Assembly (NCBI GenBank): GCA_016712595.1
Contig: JADJQT010000002.1
Coordinates: 1,116,001 to 1,180,000 of the forward strand
From: Rhodospirillales bacterium
GTDB taxonomy: Bacteria > Pseudomonadota > Alphaproteobacteria > Rhodospirillales > Defluviicoccaceae
Length of the DNA: 64,000 nt
Direction: 5' to 3'
In this document: positions 34,850 to 44,118 of the stretch, piece by piece
Layout of the letters: each line of letters begins with the position of its first letter
Position numbering within the stretch: position 1 is the stretch's first letter
Notes under the pieces: model-generated
What the model was told of the DNA's origin: nothing
The model's input: the letters and a program-made list of their open reading frames with translations, nothing else
Database searches by the model: none
Position numbers and translations under genes: made by a program

Positions 34850-36379
34850 TCACGGCGTTATCGGGTGGGCGGCGGCGAGCAGGGCGTCAAGGTCGATGTG
34901 GGCGGCAAGATGATCGGCCAATGCATCGAGGATAGTCTCGACCTGCGCCTCGTAGGCAAGCCCCGGCGCCCGTCCGCGGCGCAGTCCGGCAAGGAAGGCG
35001 GCGCGGTAGGCATCGGACGCGAAGAGACCGTGCAGGTAGCAGCCGGCGACGAAGCCGTCTGCCGAGACGGCACCGTCCTCACCAGAGTTGAGGCGCAACA
35101 TTGCCCGCGCCCGTGCCGGTCCCTCGGTGCGGCCGACATGCATCTCGTAGCCGCGCACCGGTAAACCGGAAGAAAGCTCGATCCCGCTCGCCTCTGTCAG
35201 CAGCTTTTCGCCGCCAAGTGTGGTTTCGACGTCAAGCAGGCCCAGTCCGTCGATCTCGCCCGGCGGCCCCTCGATGCCGTCAGGATGGCAGATGCGCTGG
35301 CCGAGCATCTGATAGCCACCGCAGATACCGATGATCTGCCCGCCACGACGCTGGTGCGCGGCAAGATCGATGTCCCAGCCCTCATCGCGGATCGCGCAAA
35401 GATCGGCGATCGTCGCCTTCGATCCGGGCAAGATGACGACGTCGGCGTCGCCCGGCAGCGCCCGGCCGGATGGAACGAAATCGACGATGACGCCAGCCTC
35501 GGCGATCAGCGGATCGAGGTCGTCGAAATTGGCGATGCGCGGCAGGCGTGGCACGCAGATGCGGATCGGCCGGTCACACTCCGCCGGCGGGTCGATCGTC
35601 CGTCTCTGTTCGAGCGCGACCGCATCTTCCGCCGGTAGCAGCCGGGCGGGCTCGAACCACGGCACGACGCCAAACGACGGCAGGCCCGTGTACGCGCCGA
35701 TGACCGCCAGCCCGTCGTCGAACAGCCGGGCATCGCCGCGGAACTTGTTGATGATGTAGCCGGCGAGGTGGGTCCGCTCGGCGGCATCGAGTACCATCCA
35801 CGTGCCGACGAGCGAGGCGATGACGCCGCCGCGGTCGATGTCGGCGACGAGCACGACCGGCACCCCCGCCACCTGGGCAAATCCCATATTGGCGATATCG
35901 CCGGCGCGCAGGTTGACCTCGGCCGGGCTTCCCGCGCCTTCGACGAGCACCAGATCGCACGTGGCGGCGAGGCGATGAAAACTTTCGAGCACGCGCGGCA
36001 TCAAGGACGGCTTGAGCGCGTGATAGTCGCGTGCCGCCGCGTTGACGAAAATTCGCCCCTGGACGATCACCTGGGCACCGACGAGGGATTGCGGCTTGAG
36101 CAGCACCGGGTTCATGTCGGTCGCGGGCGCCACACCGCAGGCCCGCGCCTGCAGCGCCTGAGCGCGGCCGATCTCGCCACCGTCGGCGGTGACCGCGGCA
36201 TTGTTCGACATGTTCTGCGGCTTGAAGGGCCGGACGCGCAGCCCGCGACGGACAAACGCGCGGGCGAGACCGGCTACGATCAGCGATTTGCCGACATCCG
36301 AGCCGGTGCCCTGCAGCATCAGGGCCCGCGCGCTGCCCACCGGTGTATCCGCCCTGGCCACCTGTCCTGGCCCACCCAC
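34850..36379 (-). CDS. cobQ: cobyric acid synthase
   Basis: Amidates adenosylcobyrinic acid a,c-diamide at four positions using glutamine. The dethiobiotin-synthetase-like N-terminus shows GTGSDVGKSLIVAG, PFKPQNMSNNA and VLVEGAGSPAEVNL. The C-terminal class I glutaminase domain shows the nucleophile in GICGGYQMLG and His in YLHGLFASD. 509 residues, normal. The start is a GTG at 36379 or one of two further GTG codons within 40 bases; the first is used. Last gene of the cobP-W-N-O-(SYLF)-Q string, 30 bases after the SYLF gene. Confidence 0.96.
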   Translation of the reverse strand: MGGPGQVARADTPVGSARALMLQGTGSDVGKSLIVAGLARAFVRRGLRVRPFKPQNMSNNAAVTADGGEIGRAQALQARACGVAPATDMNPVLLKPQSLVGAQVIVQGRIFVNAAARDYHALKPSLMPRVLESFHRLAATCDLVLVEGAGSPAEVNLRAGDIANMGFAQVAGVPVVLVADIDRGGVIASLVGTWMVLDAAERTHLAGYIINKFRGDARLFDDGLAVIGAYTGLPSFGVVPWFEPARLLPAEDAVALEQRRTIDPPAECDRPIRICVPRLPRIANFDDLDPLIAEAGVIVDFVPSGRALPGDADVVILPGSKATIADLCAIRDEGWDIDLAAHQRRGGQIIGICGGYQMLGQRICHPDGIEGPPGEIDGLGLLDVETTLGGEKLLTEASGIELSSGLPVRGYEMHVGRTEGPARARAMLRLNSGEDGAVSADGFVAGCYLHGLFASDAYRAAFLAGLRRGRAPGLAYEAQVETILDALADHLAAHIDLDALLAAAHPITP

Positions 36380-36409
36380 CCTGGGGCCGATCGATGTCGT
36401 CAGGCTTAC

Positions 36410-37096
36410 TTACTGCACCACGAGCGCGCGCCTGAGGCCGTCCGCGTCCGGGTTGGCGACCTGGTGGTCGATGAGGATCGACGTCGGCGTCGCCCCGCCA
36501 TTTTGATAGTAGGCATGGTCGAGATTCGGCTGCGAGCTGACGTACGCACCCGAGAACGCGCCACCGACGAAGATTCCCGAGCCGCGGGTGAAGCCGATGA
36601 TGTCGGAGCCGCCCAGCGTGGTGCCGCTCGACTTGCCGCCGCCGAGCTCGCCGAAGGTCGCCTGGGCGCCGAGCGCGAACTGTGCCGGGTTGTTGATCAC
36701 CGAGCGGACGGCACTGTCGGTCATCAGCAGAAACATCACGTCGCTTGACTGCGCGCCGAGCTGGATGCCGAGGCTTCCGCCAGACATCCGGTAGAAGGCG
36801 GGATAGCCCCACGTCCCGTTCGCATCGCGGGTGACCATGACTCCCGAGCCGCCCTGGCCGCCGACACCGACGGCGGCCTCGAACAGGTCAGGAAAGATCA
36901 TGATGCCCTTGGCATCGCGCAGTGCGGCATTGAACAGCGCGGTCGAATCCTTCGGGCGCGCCTTGAACAGCTCGATCGTTGCCTTCGACTGATCGACTAG
37001 CGCCTGTGCCTTGATATCCGCCGGCGCGCCGGACGCGCATGCCGCAGCGGTGAACAGGAGAAGCAGGCAGCCTATGATCCGGAACGGATGACGCAT
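36410..37096 (-). CDS. SYLF (Ysc84-like) exported protein, possible lipoprotein
   Basis: 228 residues with a signal sequence (IIGCLLLLFTAAACASGA) that may be a lipoprotein signal, though the lipobox AAAC is not ideal. The SYLF domain follows: AKGIMIFPDLFEAAVGVGGQGGSGVM, then SGGSLGIQLGAQSSD and AVRSVINNPAQFALGA. SYLF proteins bind lipids. Their bacterial role is unclear. The ATG at 37096 has GGGAGG eleven bases upstream. It lies inside the cobalamin operon between cobO and cobQ, with gaps of 80 and 30 bases, which is unexpected for an envelope protein. Confidence 0.85.
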   Translation of the reverse strand: MRHPFRIIGCLLLLFTAAACASGAPADIKAQALVDQSKATIELFKARPKDSTALFNAALRDAKGIMIFPDLFEAAVGVGGQGGSGVMVTRDANGTWGYPAFYRMSGGSLGIQLGAQSSDVMFLLMTDSAVRSVINNPAQFALGAQATFGELGGGKSSGTTLGGSDIIGFTRGSGIFVGGAFSGAYVSSQPNLDHAYYQNGGATPTSILIDHQVANPDADGLRRALVVQ

Positions 37097-37176
37097 AACG
37101 AAATTGAACCTCCCTACGACCCAGCCCGTCTTTTGGTTCGCGAAAGCAATCATCTCACCCGACCGCGCGCAAGCAT

Positions 37177-37803
37177 CTAGAATTCAATGCCGGCCTGCGC
37201 CTTGACGCCACTACGGAACGGATGCTTGACAAGATTCATTTCGGTGACGAGATCGGCGGCTTCAATCAACTCTTCCTTGGCGTTACGGCCGGTCACGACA
37301 ACGTGCAGATCGCGGGGTTTGTTCCTCAGCGCCTCCAGCACCTCGTCCAGTGGCAGATAGCCGTAGCGCAGGACGATGTTCAACTCGTCGAGAATCACCA
37401 TGCGAAACGACGAATCGGCGATCATCTCCTTGGCCGTTTCAAACGCGGCACGCGCCGCGGCGATGTCGCGCTTGAGGTCTTGCGTATCCCAGGTGAAGCC
37501 CTCGCCCATCGCCCGCATCACGCATAATTCAGGAAAGTGCTCGAGCACCCGGCGCTCGCCGGTTTCCCAGACGCCCTTGACGAACTGGACGATGCCAACC
37601 TTCATGCCATGGCCGACGCAGCGCGCGGCCATGCCCATCGCCGCGGTGGTCTTGCCCTTGCCCTTGCCGGTATGGACGATCACCAACCCGCGCTCTTCGG
37701 TCTTGGTCGCGAGAATCTTCTCCCGTGCCGCCTTTTTCTTCGCCATCTTCTCGGCGTGACGGCGCACGAGATCCTCGTCGACCGCTGGTTCGTGTTCGCT
37801 CAT
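37177..37803 (-). CDS. cobO: cob(I)yrinic acid a,c-diamide adenosyltransferase
   Basis: Adds the 5'-deoxyadenosyl group from ATP to the cobalt of corrinoids. The P-loop is HTGKGKGKTTAAMGMAARC and the rest of the fold is typical (GIVQFVKGVWETGE, MVILDELNIVLRYG, HVVVTGRNAKEELIEAADLV). ATG 37803 has GGGAG six bases upstream. It lies 33 bases after cobN, in the usual order. Confidence 0.97.
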   Translation of the reverse strand: MSEHEPAVDEDLVRRHAEKMAKKKAAREKILATKTEERGLVIVHTGKGKGKTTAAMGMAARCVGHGMKVGIVQFVKGVWETGERRVLEHFPELCVMRAMGEGFTWDTQDLKRDIAAARAAFETAKEMIADSSFRMVILDELNIVLRYGYLPLDEVLEALRNKPRDLHVVVTGRNAKEELIEAADLVTEMNLVKHPFRSGVKAQAGIEF

Positions 37804-37836
37804 TTCGTTCTCCCGTACCAACGCCGCGCCGCAAGG

Positions 37837-40800
37837 TCAGCGCGCATCTGCGCCCGCCAGCCGGCTCAGCGCATCGAACGCGTGATTGCGCGCGGGTCGC
37901 CACAGGCCGCGCTCCTGCGCTTCCAGCAATCGCGCGCTCATCTCCTGCAGCGCTTTCGGATTGTTTTCGGCAAGGAAATCGCGCACCGCATCGTCTTCGA
38001 GATAGGCATCGAAGACGGCATCGAAATGATGATCGCGCACGCACCGTGCCGTGGCGGCGAAGGCGAAAAGGTAATCGACCGTCGCCGCCATCTCAAAAGC
38101 ACCCTTATAGCCATGGCGCATGACGCCGGCGATCCACTTCGGGTTGACCACGCGGGCGCGCACTACCCGGGCGATCTCCTCGTCCAGCGTACGGATAGCC
38201 GGAGTCTCGGGACGCGAATGATCGGCGTGCCAGACGGCGGGCTGGCTGCCGGAAAACGTCCGGACCGCCGCGGTCATGCCGCCTTCGAACTGGTAGTAGT
38301 CGTCGGAATCGAGGATGTCGTGCTCGCGGTTGTCCTGATTCTGCACCACTGCCTCGATCGATGCGAGGCGGGTTTCGAACACGTCGTGCGCCGCGCGCCC
38401 CTTCAGGGCACCGCCGTAGGCATAGCCGCCCCACGCGACGTAGGCGCGGGCAAGGTCCGCCTCCGTCCGCCATCCGCCCTCGTCGATCAGAGCTTGTAGC
38501 CCCGCGCCGTAGGCGCCCGGCTTCGAGCCGAAAACGCGGGCTGCCGCCAGTGCCTTCGCGTCGTCCTCGCTGGCGCCGGCGGCGCGCAGTTGCCGGGCAT
38601 CTTCGCGGGCGCGCGCGGCGAGCGGGTTGGTCTGCGCCGGCTCGTCGAGCGCGGCAACGGCGCGCGCGGCGGAATCGTACAGGTCGATCAGGTTGGGGAA
38701 AGCATCGCGGAAAAATCCGGAAATGCGCAGCGTCACATCGACCCGCGGCCGGTCGAGGACGCTGGCCGGAAGGACCTCGAATCCCAGTACCCGATGGGAG
38801 GCATCGTCCCAGGTCGGGCGGACGCCGAGCAGCGCCAGCGCCTGGGCGATATCGTCGCCGCCGGTACGCATGTTGCTCGTTCCCCAGGCGGTGACCGCAA
38901 GCCGCTGCGGCCACTCACCGTGTTCCTGGGCGTGGCGCTGGACCAGCAGGGACGCGGACTTCCAGCCGAGTGTCCATGCCGCTGGCGTCGGCAGCATCCG
39001 CGTATCGACCGAATAGAAATTGCGCCCGGTTGGCAGCACGTCCGGGCGGCCGCGGGTGGGGGCGCCGGACGGTCCGGGTGCGACGAACCGGCCGTCGAGC
39101 CCGGACAGGAGGCCGTCGAGTTCGCGACGGCCGCACGCCGCCACGGCCGGGCGCAGGCGCGTTTCGATCTGATCGAGAACCGGACGCGCCCGGTCCCAGG
39201 CTTCAGCGCAGGCGATCTCGCCGCCAACGAGTGCGGCGGCGAGCGCTTCCAGCCGCTCGACGGTATCGCCGGCCGTTCGCCAGGGATCGCCCGACGCCTG
39301 GTCCAGCACGTCAGGCCTTAAGCCTTCCCATGGCATCGCGAGGTCGGCCGCGAGCGGATCGAAGTCGAGTGCGAGGTCACTGGCAAGCGCGCGGATCAGC
39401 GAGGCATCGCCGGGGCCGGATCCGCGCGGGGTGCGGGCGAGCGCGACCAGAAGGTCACGCGCCAGCGACTCCTCGGGGGAGGCGCCGAAGATGTGCAGGC
39501 CGTCGCGGATCTGCATTTCCTTCAGCTCGCACAGGTAGCGGTCGAGCTTCATCAGCGCATCGTCCGTTCCCTCGTCGGTGCCGATGCCACAGTCGATATC
39601 AAGCCCGGAGGTGCGGGCAAGCAGCAGGATTTCGTCGGCGAGGGGACGCAAGCGGCGCGGATCGAGTGAGGACGCCTCGGCGTATTCGTCGACAAGGCGT
39701 TCGAGATCGCGCAGCGTGCCATAGCTCTCGGCGCGTGTGAGCGGTGGCGTCAGATGGTCGATGATCACCGCCTGTGCCCGGCGTTTTGCCTGCGTTCCTT
39801 CGCCCGGATCGTTGACGATGAACGGGTAGAGGTGGGGCAGGGGGCCGAGCGCCGCTTCGGGAAAGCAGCCGGCCGAAAGCGCCAGCGCCTTCCCTGGCAG
39901 CCATTCGAGATTGCCGTGCTTGCCGAGATGCACGATCGCATCCGCACGGAATTCGCCGCGCAGCCAAGCGTAAAAGGCGAGGTAGCCGTGCGGCGGCACC
40001 AGGTCCGGATCGTGGTAGGTCGACTGCGGATCGATGTTGTAACCCCGGGCCGGTTGCAGGCAGACGGCGACGTTGCCGCAGCGAAAGGCCGGCACCGCGA
40101 AGCGCCCGCAGTCGAGCTCGCCCGGCCGGAAGAAGGGATCGTGCTCGACCGTGCCCCAGCGGGCGAGGATCGCGCTGCGGGTCTCGTCCGTAAGCCGGGC
40201 GAAGGCGGCCTCGTATTCCGGGCGCGGCAGCGTCTCTTCGATCGCGCGTCCGGGAAGCGCGCGCCAATCGTTCGTCGGCCCCTCGGTCAGGCGGGTGATC
40301 AGCGCGGTGCCGCAGGTGGGTGCGTCCTCGACGCGGTAGCCGGCGGCGCCCAGGGCAGCCAGGACCCGCACGGCGCTCGCCGGCGTATCCAGGCCGACAC
40401 CATTGCCGATGCGCCCGTCGCGATTGGGGTAATTGGCGAGCACGATGGCGACGTGCCGCTCCGCCGCCGGCTTGCGCTTCAGCCGCGCCCAGGCGGCGGC
40501 GAGCTCGGCGACAAAGGCGATGCGGTCGGCGACCGGCTCGTAGGTGACGAGATCGATTTCGCTCAGCGCATCGCGCCGCGCAACGCCCTTGAACGAAACC
40601 GCACGGCTGATGATGCGCCCGTCGACTTCCGGCAGCGCCACGTTCATCGCGATGTCCTTCGCCGGCAGGCCGGCGGTGCCCTCGCGCCAGGTCGCCTCGT
40701 CGCAGCCGGCGAAGATCACCTGCACGACCGGGCAGTCGCAGGCCGCGAAGGGGCCCGCCACAACTTGCGCGCCACCGGGTGTGGCGACGGCGAAGCCGGT

Positions 40801-41583
40801 GGCGTTCAAGATCACGTCGGGCGGCGCGTCGGCAAGAAGCGCCTCGATGATTGCCGCGGACAGCGGGTCCTTCAAGCTGGTTACAAAGATCGCTCGGGCG
40901 GCGAGGCCGGCGGCGTCGAGCGCCTCGATCAGCCGATCGATGACCGCGAGGTTGCCGGCTTGAACCAGAGCCCGATAGAAGATGATCGCCGCGAGCGGAC
41001 GCTCGTCCGTGGCTGCGGGCAGGCCCACCGCCGGCTGATAGAGCCCGGCGTGCAGCAACGGTCGCGGCTCTTGCCAATTCTGCGCGCCGCCGATCAGCGC
41101 GGCTGCATAGGCGAGGAATTCGACCGCGTTCTCGATGCCACCTTCGGCGAGGTAACGCCAAAGGCGGTGATGCGCTTCCGCGCCGACGCTCGATAGTCGC
41201 GCCAGCTCGGCGTCCGGCTGATCGTCCCCGGGAACGAAGGCAAGCGGGATCGCCTGCGCGCGGCAAACCTCGGCGACCTGCTCGACGCCATAGGGCCAGT
41301 AGCTGCGCCCGCCCAACAGCCGGACGACGACAAGTTTCGCGCGTGCCAGTGTCGCCTCGACGTAGACATCGACCGACATCGGATGGCCGAGCCGCATGAG
41401 GTTGGCGAGCCGCAGGCTGGGCACTGCGGGATTGGCGGCGGTTCGGCGGGTGTGCGCGGCGGCGAGGCAGGCGAGCTCGCTGTCGGCGGCGGAAAGGACG
41501 ACGATGTCGCCCGGGCTCTGCCCCAGATCGACAGCGACAGTGCCGTCGGCGATCGAACCCGGGCGGGTGGCAAGAAGGTGCAT
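37837..41583 (-). CDS. cobN: aerobic cobaltochelatase subunit CobN
   Basis: Large subunit (1248 residues) of the ATP-dependent aerobic cobaltochelatase that inserts Co2+ into hydrogenobyrinic acid a,c-diamide. Typical landmarks include NYPNRDGRIGNGVGLDTPAS, VHLGKHGNLEWLPGKALALS and the C-terminal DVFETRLASIEAVVQNQDNR. CobN can be confused with magnesium chelatase BchH, but the cobalamin neighbours settle it. The partner ATPase subunits CobS and CobT (chelatase type) are not in this window and must be elsewhere. Confidence 0.97.
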   Translation of the reverse strand: MHLLATRPGSIADGTVAVDLGQSPGDIVVLSAADSELACLAAAHTRRTAANPAVPSLRLANLMRLGHPMSVDVYVEATLARAKLVVVRLLGGRSYWPYGVEQVAEVCRAQAIPLAFVPGDDQPDAELARLSSVGAEAHHRLWRYLAEGGIENAVEFLAYAAALIGGAQNWQEPRPLLHAGLYQPAVGLPAATDERPLAAIIFYRALVQAGNLAVIDRLIEALDAAGLAARAIFVTSLKDPLSAAIIEALLADAPPDVILNATGFAVATPGGAQVVAGPFAACDCPVVQVIFAGCDEATWREGTAGLPAKDIAMNVALPEVDGRIISRAVSFKGVARRDALSEIDLVTYEPVADRIAFVAELAAAWARLKRKPAAERHVAIVLANYPNRDGRIGNGVGLDTPASAVRVLAALGAAGYRVEDAPTCGTALITRLTEGPTNDWRALPGRAIEETLPRPEYEAAFARLTDETRSAILARWGTVEHDPFFRPGELDCGRFAVPAFRCGNVAVCLQPARGYNIDPQSTYHDPDLVPPHGYLAFYAWLRGEFRADAIVHLGKHGNLEWLPGKALALSAGCFPEAALGPLPHLYPFIVNDPGEGTQAKRRAQAVIIDHLTPPLTRAESYGTLRDLERLVDEYAEASSLDPRRLRPLADEILLLARTSGLDIDCGIGTDEGTDDALMKLDRYLCELKEMQIRDGLHIFGASPEESLARDLLVALARTPRGSGPGDASLIRALASDLALDFDPLAADLAMPWEGLRPDVLDQASGDPWRTAGDTVERLEALAAALVGGEIACAEAWDRARPVLDQIETRLRPAVAACGRRELDGLLSGLDGRFVAPGPSGAPTRGRPDVLPTGRNFYSVDTRMLPTPAAWTLGWKSASLLVQRHAQEHGEWPQRLAVTAWGTSNMRTGGDDIAQALALLGVRPTWDDASHRVLGFEVLPASVLDRPRVDVTLRISGFFRDAFPNLIDLYDSAARAVAALDEPAQTNPLAARAREDARQLRAAGASEDDAKALAAARVFGSKPGAYGAGLQALIDEGGWRTEADLARAYVAWGGYAYGGALKGRAAHDVFETRLASIEAVVQNQDNREHDILDSDDYYQFEGGMTAAVRTFSGSQPAVWHADHSRPETPAIRTLDEEIARVVRARVVNPKWIAGVMRHGYKGAFEMAATVDYLFAFAATARCVRDHHFDAVFDAYLEDDAVRDFLAENNPKALQEMSARLLEAQERGLWRPARNHAFDALSRLAGADAR

Positions 41584-41654
41584 CGCCTGGACCCGTCAGC
41601 CTTGCGGTACGGTGCGAAGGCGCAGCGCGGCTTTATCGGTAGGCGCGTGGCTGG

Positions 41655-42677
41655 TCATCCTTGCAGCGCCGTGCGCACCGCCGCCTCATCGATGCCCTTT
41701 TGCGCAATGACGACGACATGGCTGCGGCGTGCTTCTCCTGACTGCCAGGGGCGGTCGAAATAGCGCTCGACGCGGGTGCCGACTGACTGGACGACGTGGC
41801 GCATCGGCTTGCCGGGGACGTCAAGAAACCCCTTCAGCCGCAGCACGTCATGTTCGGCGGCGACGGCGCGGACGCGTCGCTCGAAGGCGATCGGATCCTC
41901 GATGGGGCCGAGCTCGGCAACGAAGCTGACGAACTCGTCGTGGTCGTGATCCTCTTCGTTGTCGTGGTGCGAATGAAGCGCGTCGATGCTCAGTTCGGCC
42001 GCGGCGTCGATGCCGAGAACGACCAGCGGATCGAGGCCACCCCGCACCGCCAGGACTACCTTCGTCTCCGGCCGGATGAGATCGGCGACCTCGGCGCTGA
42101 CCTTGCCCAGCTTGTTTTCATCGAGGCTGTCGATCTTGTTCAGCACGACCATGTCCGCACAGGTCAGCTGGTCTTCGAACAGCTCGCGCAGCGGCTCGTC
42201 ATGATCAAGCGCTGGATCGGCGGCGCGTTCCGCCGCGATGGCGGCCTCGTCGCTGGCGAAGCGTCCGGCGGCGACGGCGGGCGCATCGATGACAGCGATC
42301 ACGCCGTCGACCGTGACGTGGGCCTTGACCTCCGGCCACTGGAACGCCTTGACCAGCGGTTTCGGCAGGGCGAGGCCAGATGTCTCGATGACGATGTGCT
42401 CCGGTGGTTCCGGTCGGTCGAGCAGGCGTTGCAGGGTCGGCAGGAAGGCATCGGCGACGGTGCAGCAGATACAGCCGTTCGGCAGCTCGATCAGGTCCTC
42501 ATCGGCGCAGCCCGTAACGCCGCAGCCGACGAGAAGCTCGCGATCGACGCCGAGATCGCCGAATTCGTTGATGACGACGGCGATCCGCCGACCGCGGGCA
42601 TGGGTCAGCAGATGGCGGATCAGCGAGGTCTTGCCCGCACCGAGAAAGCCGGTGACGATGGTTGCAGGGATCTTCAC
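41655..42677 (-). CDS. cobW: CobW GTPase / metallochaperone
   Basis: G3E-family GTPase of 340 residues, thought to deliver cobalt to CobN. Motifs in order are P-loop GFLGAGKTSLIRH, the metal site GCICCTV, the G4-like NKIDSLDENKLG, and a histidine-rich loop (HSHHDNEEDHDHDE). The CobW C-terminal domain follows. The GTG start at 42677 overlaps the cobP stop by four bases. It lies 71 bases before cobN, consistent with a delivery role. Confidence 0.95.
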   Translation of the reverse strand: MKIPATIVTGFLGAGKTSLIRHLLTHARGRRIAVVINEFGDLGVDRELLVGCGVTGCADEDLIELPNGCICCTVADAFLPTLQRLLDRPEPPEHIVIETSGLALPKPLVKAFQWPEVKAHVTVDGVIAVIDAPAVAAGRFASDEAAIAAERAADPALDHDEPLRELFEDQLTCADMVVLNKIDSLDENKLGKVSAEVADLIRPETKVVLAVRGGLDPLVVLGIDAAAELSIDALHSHHDNEEDHDHDEFVSFVAELGPIEDPIAFERRVRAVAAEHDVLRLKGFLDVPGKPMRHVVQSVGTRVERYFDRPWQSGEARRSHVVVIAQKGIDEAAVRTALQG

Positions 42678-43231
42678 GGGGCGATGTCCTTGAGCGTCAG
42701 GGGAATGCCGGCGGCAACGAAAACGACGCGCTGCGCCACGGCTGCGATCTTCTGATTGAGCCGGCCGGCGTGGTCACGGAAGGCGCGGCCGAGCGGGGTC
42801 GGCGGCACGATGCCGAGGCCCACCTCATTGGAGACGAAGACGACGCAACCGGACAGCTGCGCCAGCCCGCTGGCGAGAGACGCCACCGCGGCCTCGATGT
42901 CACGATCGGCTCCCATGATGTTGCCAAGCCACAGCGTCAGGCAGTCGACGAGGATCGGACGATCCGGCCGGGTCTCGCGGGCGAGCGCCTCTGCGAGATC
43001 GATCGGCTCTTCGATTGTCTGCCACAGCGGGCCGCGGCGGGCGCGATGCAGGCGGATGCGTTCGCGCATTTCATCATCGCCGGCCCCGGCGGTGGCGAGA
43101 TAGAGGCCGGCGCCGGTCGCCTCGATCATCTGCTCGGCATAGGTACTCTTCCCCGAGCGTGCGCCGCCGAGGACGAGGGTGATGGGCGGGAGCGTTTGCG
43201 CGGCAGGCGTTGTCGATGACGATGCGGGCAC
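42674..43231 (-). CDS. cobP: adenosylcobinamide kinase / guanylyltransferase
   Basis: Phosphorylates adenosylcobinamide and transfers GMP to it. The P-loop is LVLGGARSGKSTYAE, with VDCLTLWLGN and VSNEVGLGIVPPTPLGRAFRD further on; about 185 residues, normal. The GTG at 43231 is chosen, with AGGGAGG about eleven bases upstream. The open frame to 43471 runs backwards through the riboswitch and cannot be coding. First gene controlled by the cobalamin riboswitch (symbol cobU in enterobacterial nomenclature). Confidence 0.93.
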   Translation of the reverse strand: MPASSSTTPAAQTLPPITLVLGGARSGKSTYAEQMIEATGAGLYLATAGAGDDEMRERIRLHRARRGPLWQTIEEPIDLAEALARETRPDRPILVDCLTLWLGNIMGADRDIEAAVASLASGLAQLSGCVVFVSNEVGLGIVPPTPLGRAFRDHAGRLNQKIAAVAQRVVFVAAGIPLTLKDIAP

Positions 43232-43275
43232 CAGGGCCGTATCCTCCCTCCGAGGACCAAAAGGCGTCTCGTATC

Positions 43276-43465
43276 GAGGAGGTCTCCTGGCTTGGGCTCG
43301 TCGATTCCGGCTGCCTTCCCAGCGATCGCTCACCAGTGGCCAACCCCGCGATGTCAAACGCACCATCGGGGTACCGTCATCTCGCCGCTTACAGTTGCGG
43401 GGGCAGCGCCGGCCTTGCGGAGGGAACCACGCACCGGCTTCCCTGTCTCGAAACGTCCGACACGC
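43276..43465 (-). ncRNA. cobalamin (AdoCbl) riboswitch
   Basis: On the minus strand the conserved core is clear: the P3-P5 region with GCCGGCGCTGCCCCCGCAAC, followed by TGTAAGCGG, then GCCACTG (43344-43338), GGGAAGGCAGCC, and the B12 box GCCAGGAGACC (43291-43281). The upstream GGGAAGCCGGTG and GGTTCCC strands pair as expected. Bound adenosylcobalamin should shut off the downstream genes. The expression platform between the B12 box and the GTG of cobP is short and contains the ribosome site, suggesting control at translation, although termination is not excluded. Confidence 0.95.
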
Positions 43466-44118
43466 TAGCACACGTCAGCGCGCCGAATCCAGCGGCAGGG
43501 TGCGTTGATGCAGTCAGCGCGCCACGCGGCGTCGACAGACCCGAGAAGGCCATCGTCGAGCCGCGACAGGCGCGTGATCGAGAGATTATCGATGACGAGC
43601 CCCATGGCCTGGCGCGGGGATAGCGCCAGCGCGTGCGCGGCGGCGGCACGAATACTGCCGCCATGAGAGACGCAGACGATGTCGTGCCCGTCGAAACGGC
43701 GCGACAGCCGCTCGATGGCCGCGGCCGTCCGCTGCATCTGCTCCGCGAAACTCTCTCCGCCCGGCGGCGCGTTGCCGGTCGGGTCCAGCCAGAAGGCCGC
43801 ATACGCTGCGGGATCGCGCTGCTGCATCTCCGCCCAGCGCAGGCCCTCCCACGCACCGAAGCTCTGTTCGACAAAGTCCGCCTCGACCAGCGGGTCGGCG
43901 AGGACGGCGCCGGCGGCGACGATCGCGGCCAAAGTTTGTTGGGTGCGCAGCAGCGGGCTGGTGATCGTCACCGCCGCGTGCGGCAGCAGCGCCGCCAACG
44001 CCTGAAAGGCGCGATCATCGGACACATCGCAGGGAACGTCACGCCGGCCGTTCAGCTTTCCGTCCGCGTCCGGAACCGGCGCGTGCCGGACCCACCACCA
44101 GACGGTTTGGCCGCTCAT
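43465..44118 (-). CDS. cobC: CobC-like alpha-ribazole phosphatase (histidine phosphatase family)
   Basis: Histidine phosphatase of 217 residues. The catalytic His lies in WWVRHAPVPD (RHA in place of the usual RHG). The second His is in CVSHGGSIRAAA, and the acid is in the FGAWEGLRWAEM region. The partner function, dephosphorylating alpha-ribazole phosphate or adenosylcobalamin phosphate, is inferred from its position. The ATG at 44118 overlaps the cobS stop by four bases. Its stop codon lies within about ten bases of the riboswitch start. Confidence 0.88.
   Translation of the reverse strand: MSGQTVWWWVRHAPVPDADGKLNGRRDVPCDVSDDRAFQALAALLPHAAVTITSPLLRTQQTLAAIVAAGAVLADPLVEADFVEQSFGAWEGLRWAEMQQRDPAAYAAFWLDPTGNAPPGGESFAEQMQRTAAAIERLSRRFDGHDIVCVSHGGSIRAAAAHALALSPRQAMGLVIDNLSITRLSRLDDGLLGSVDAAWRADCINAPCRWIRRADVC

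Noticed and set aside
39754..41196. 480-codon plus-strand frame opposite cobN
   Set aside because: Antisense shadow of cobN with no recognisable motif.
42674..43471. 265-residue version of CobP starting at 43471
   Set aside because: Its first 80 codons run through the cobalamin riboswitch; the GTG at 43231 gives the normal family length.
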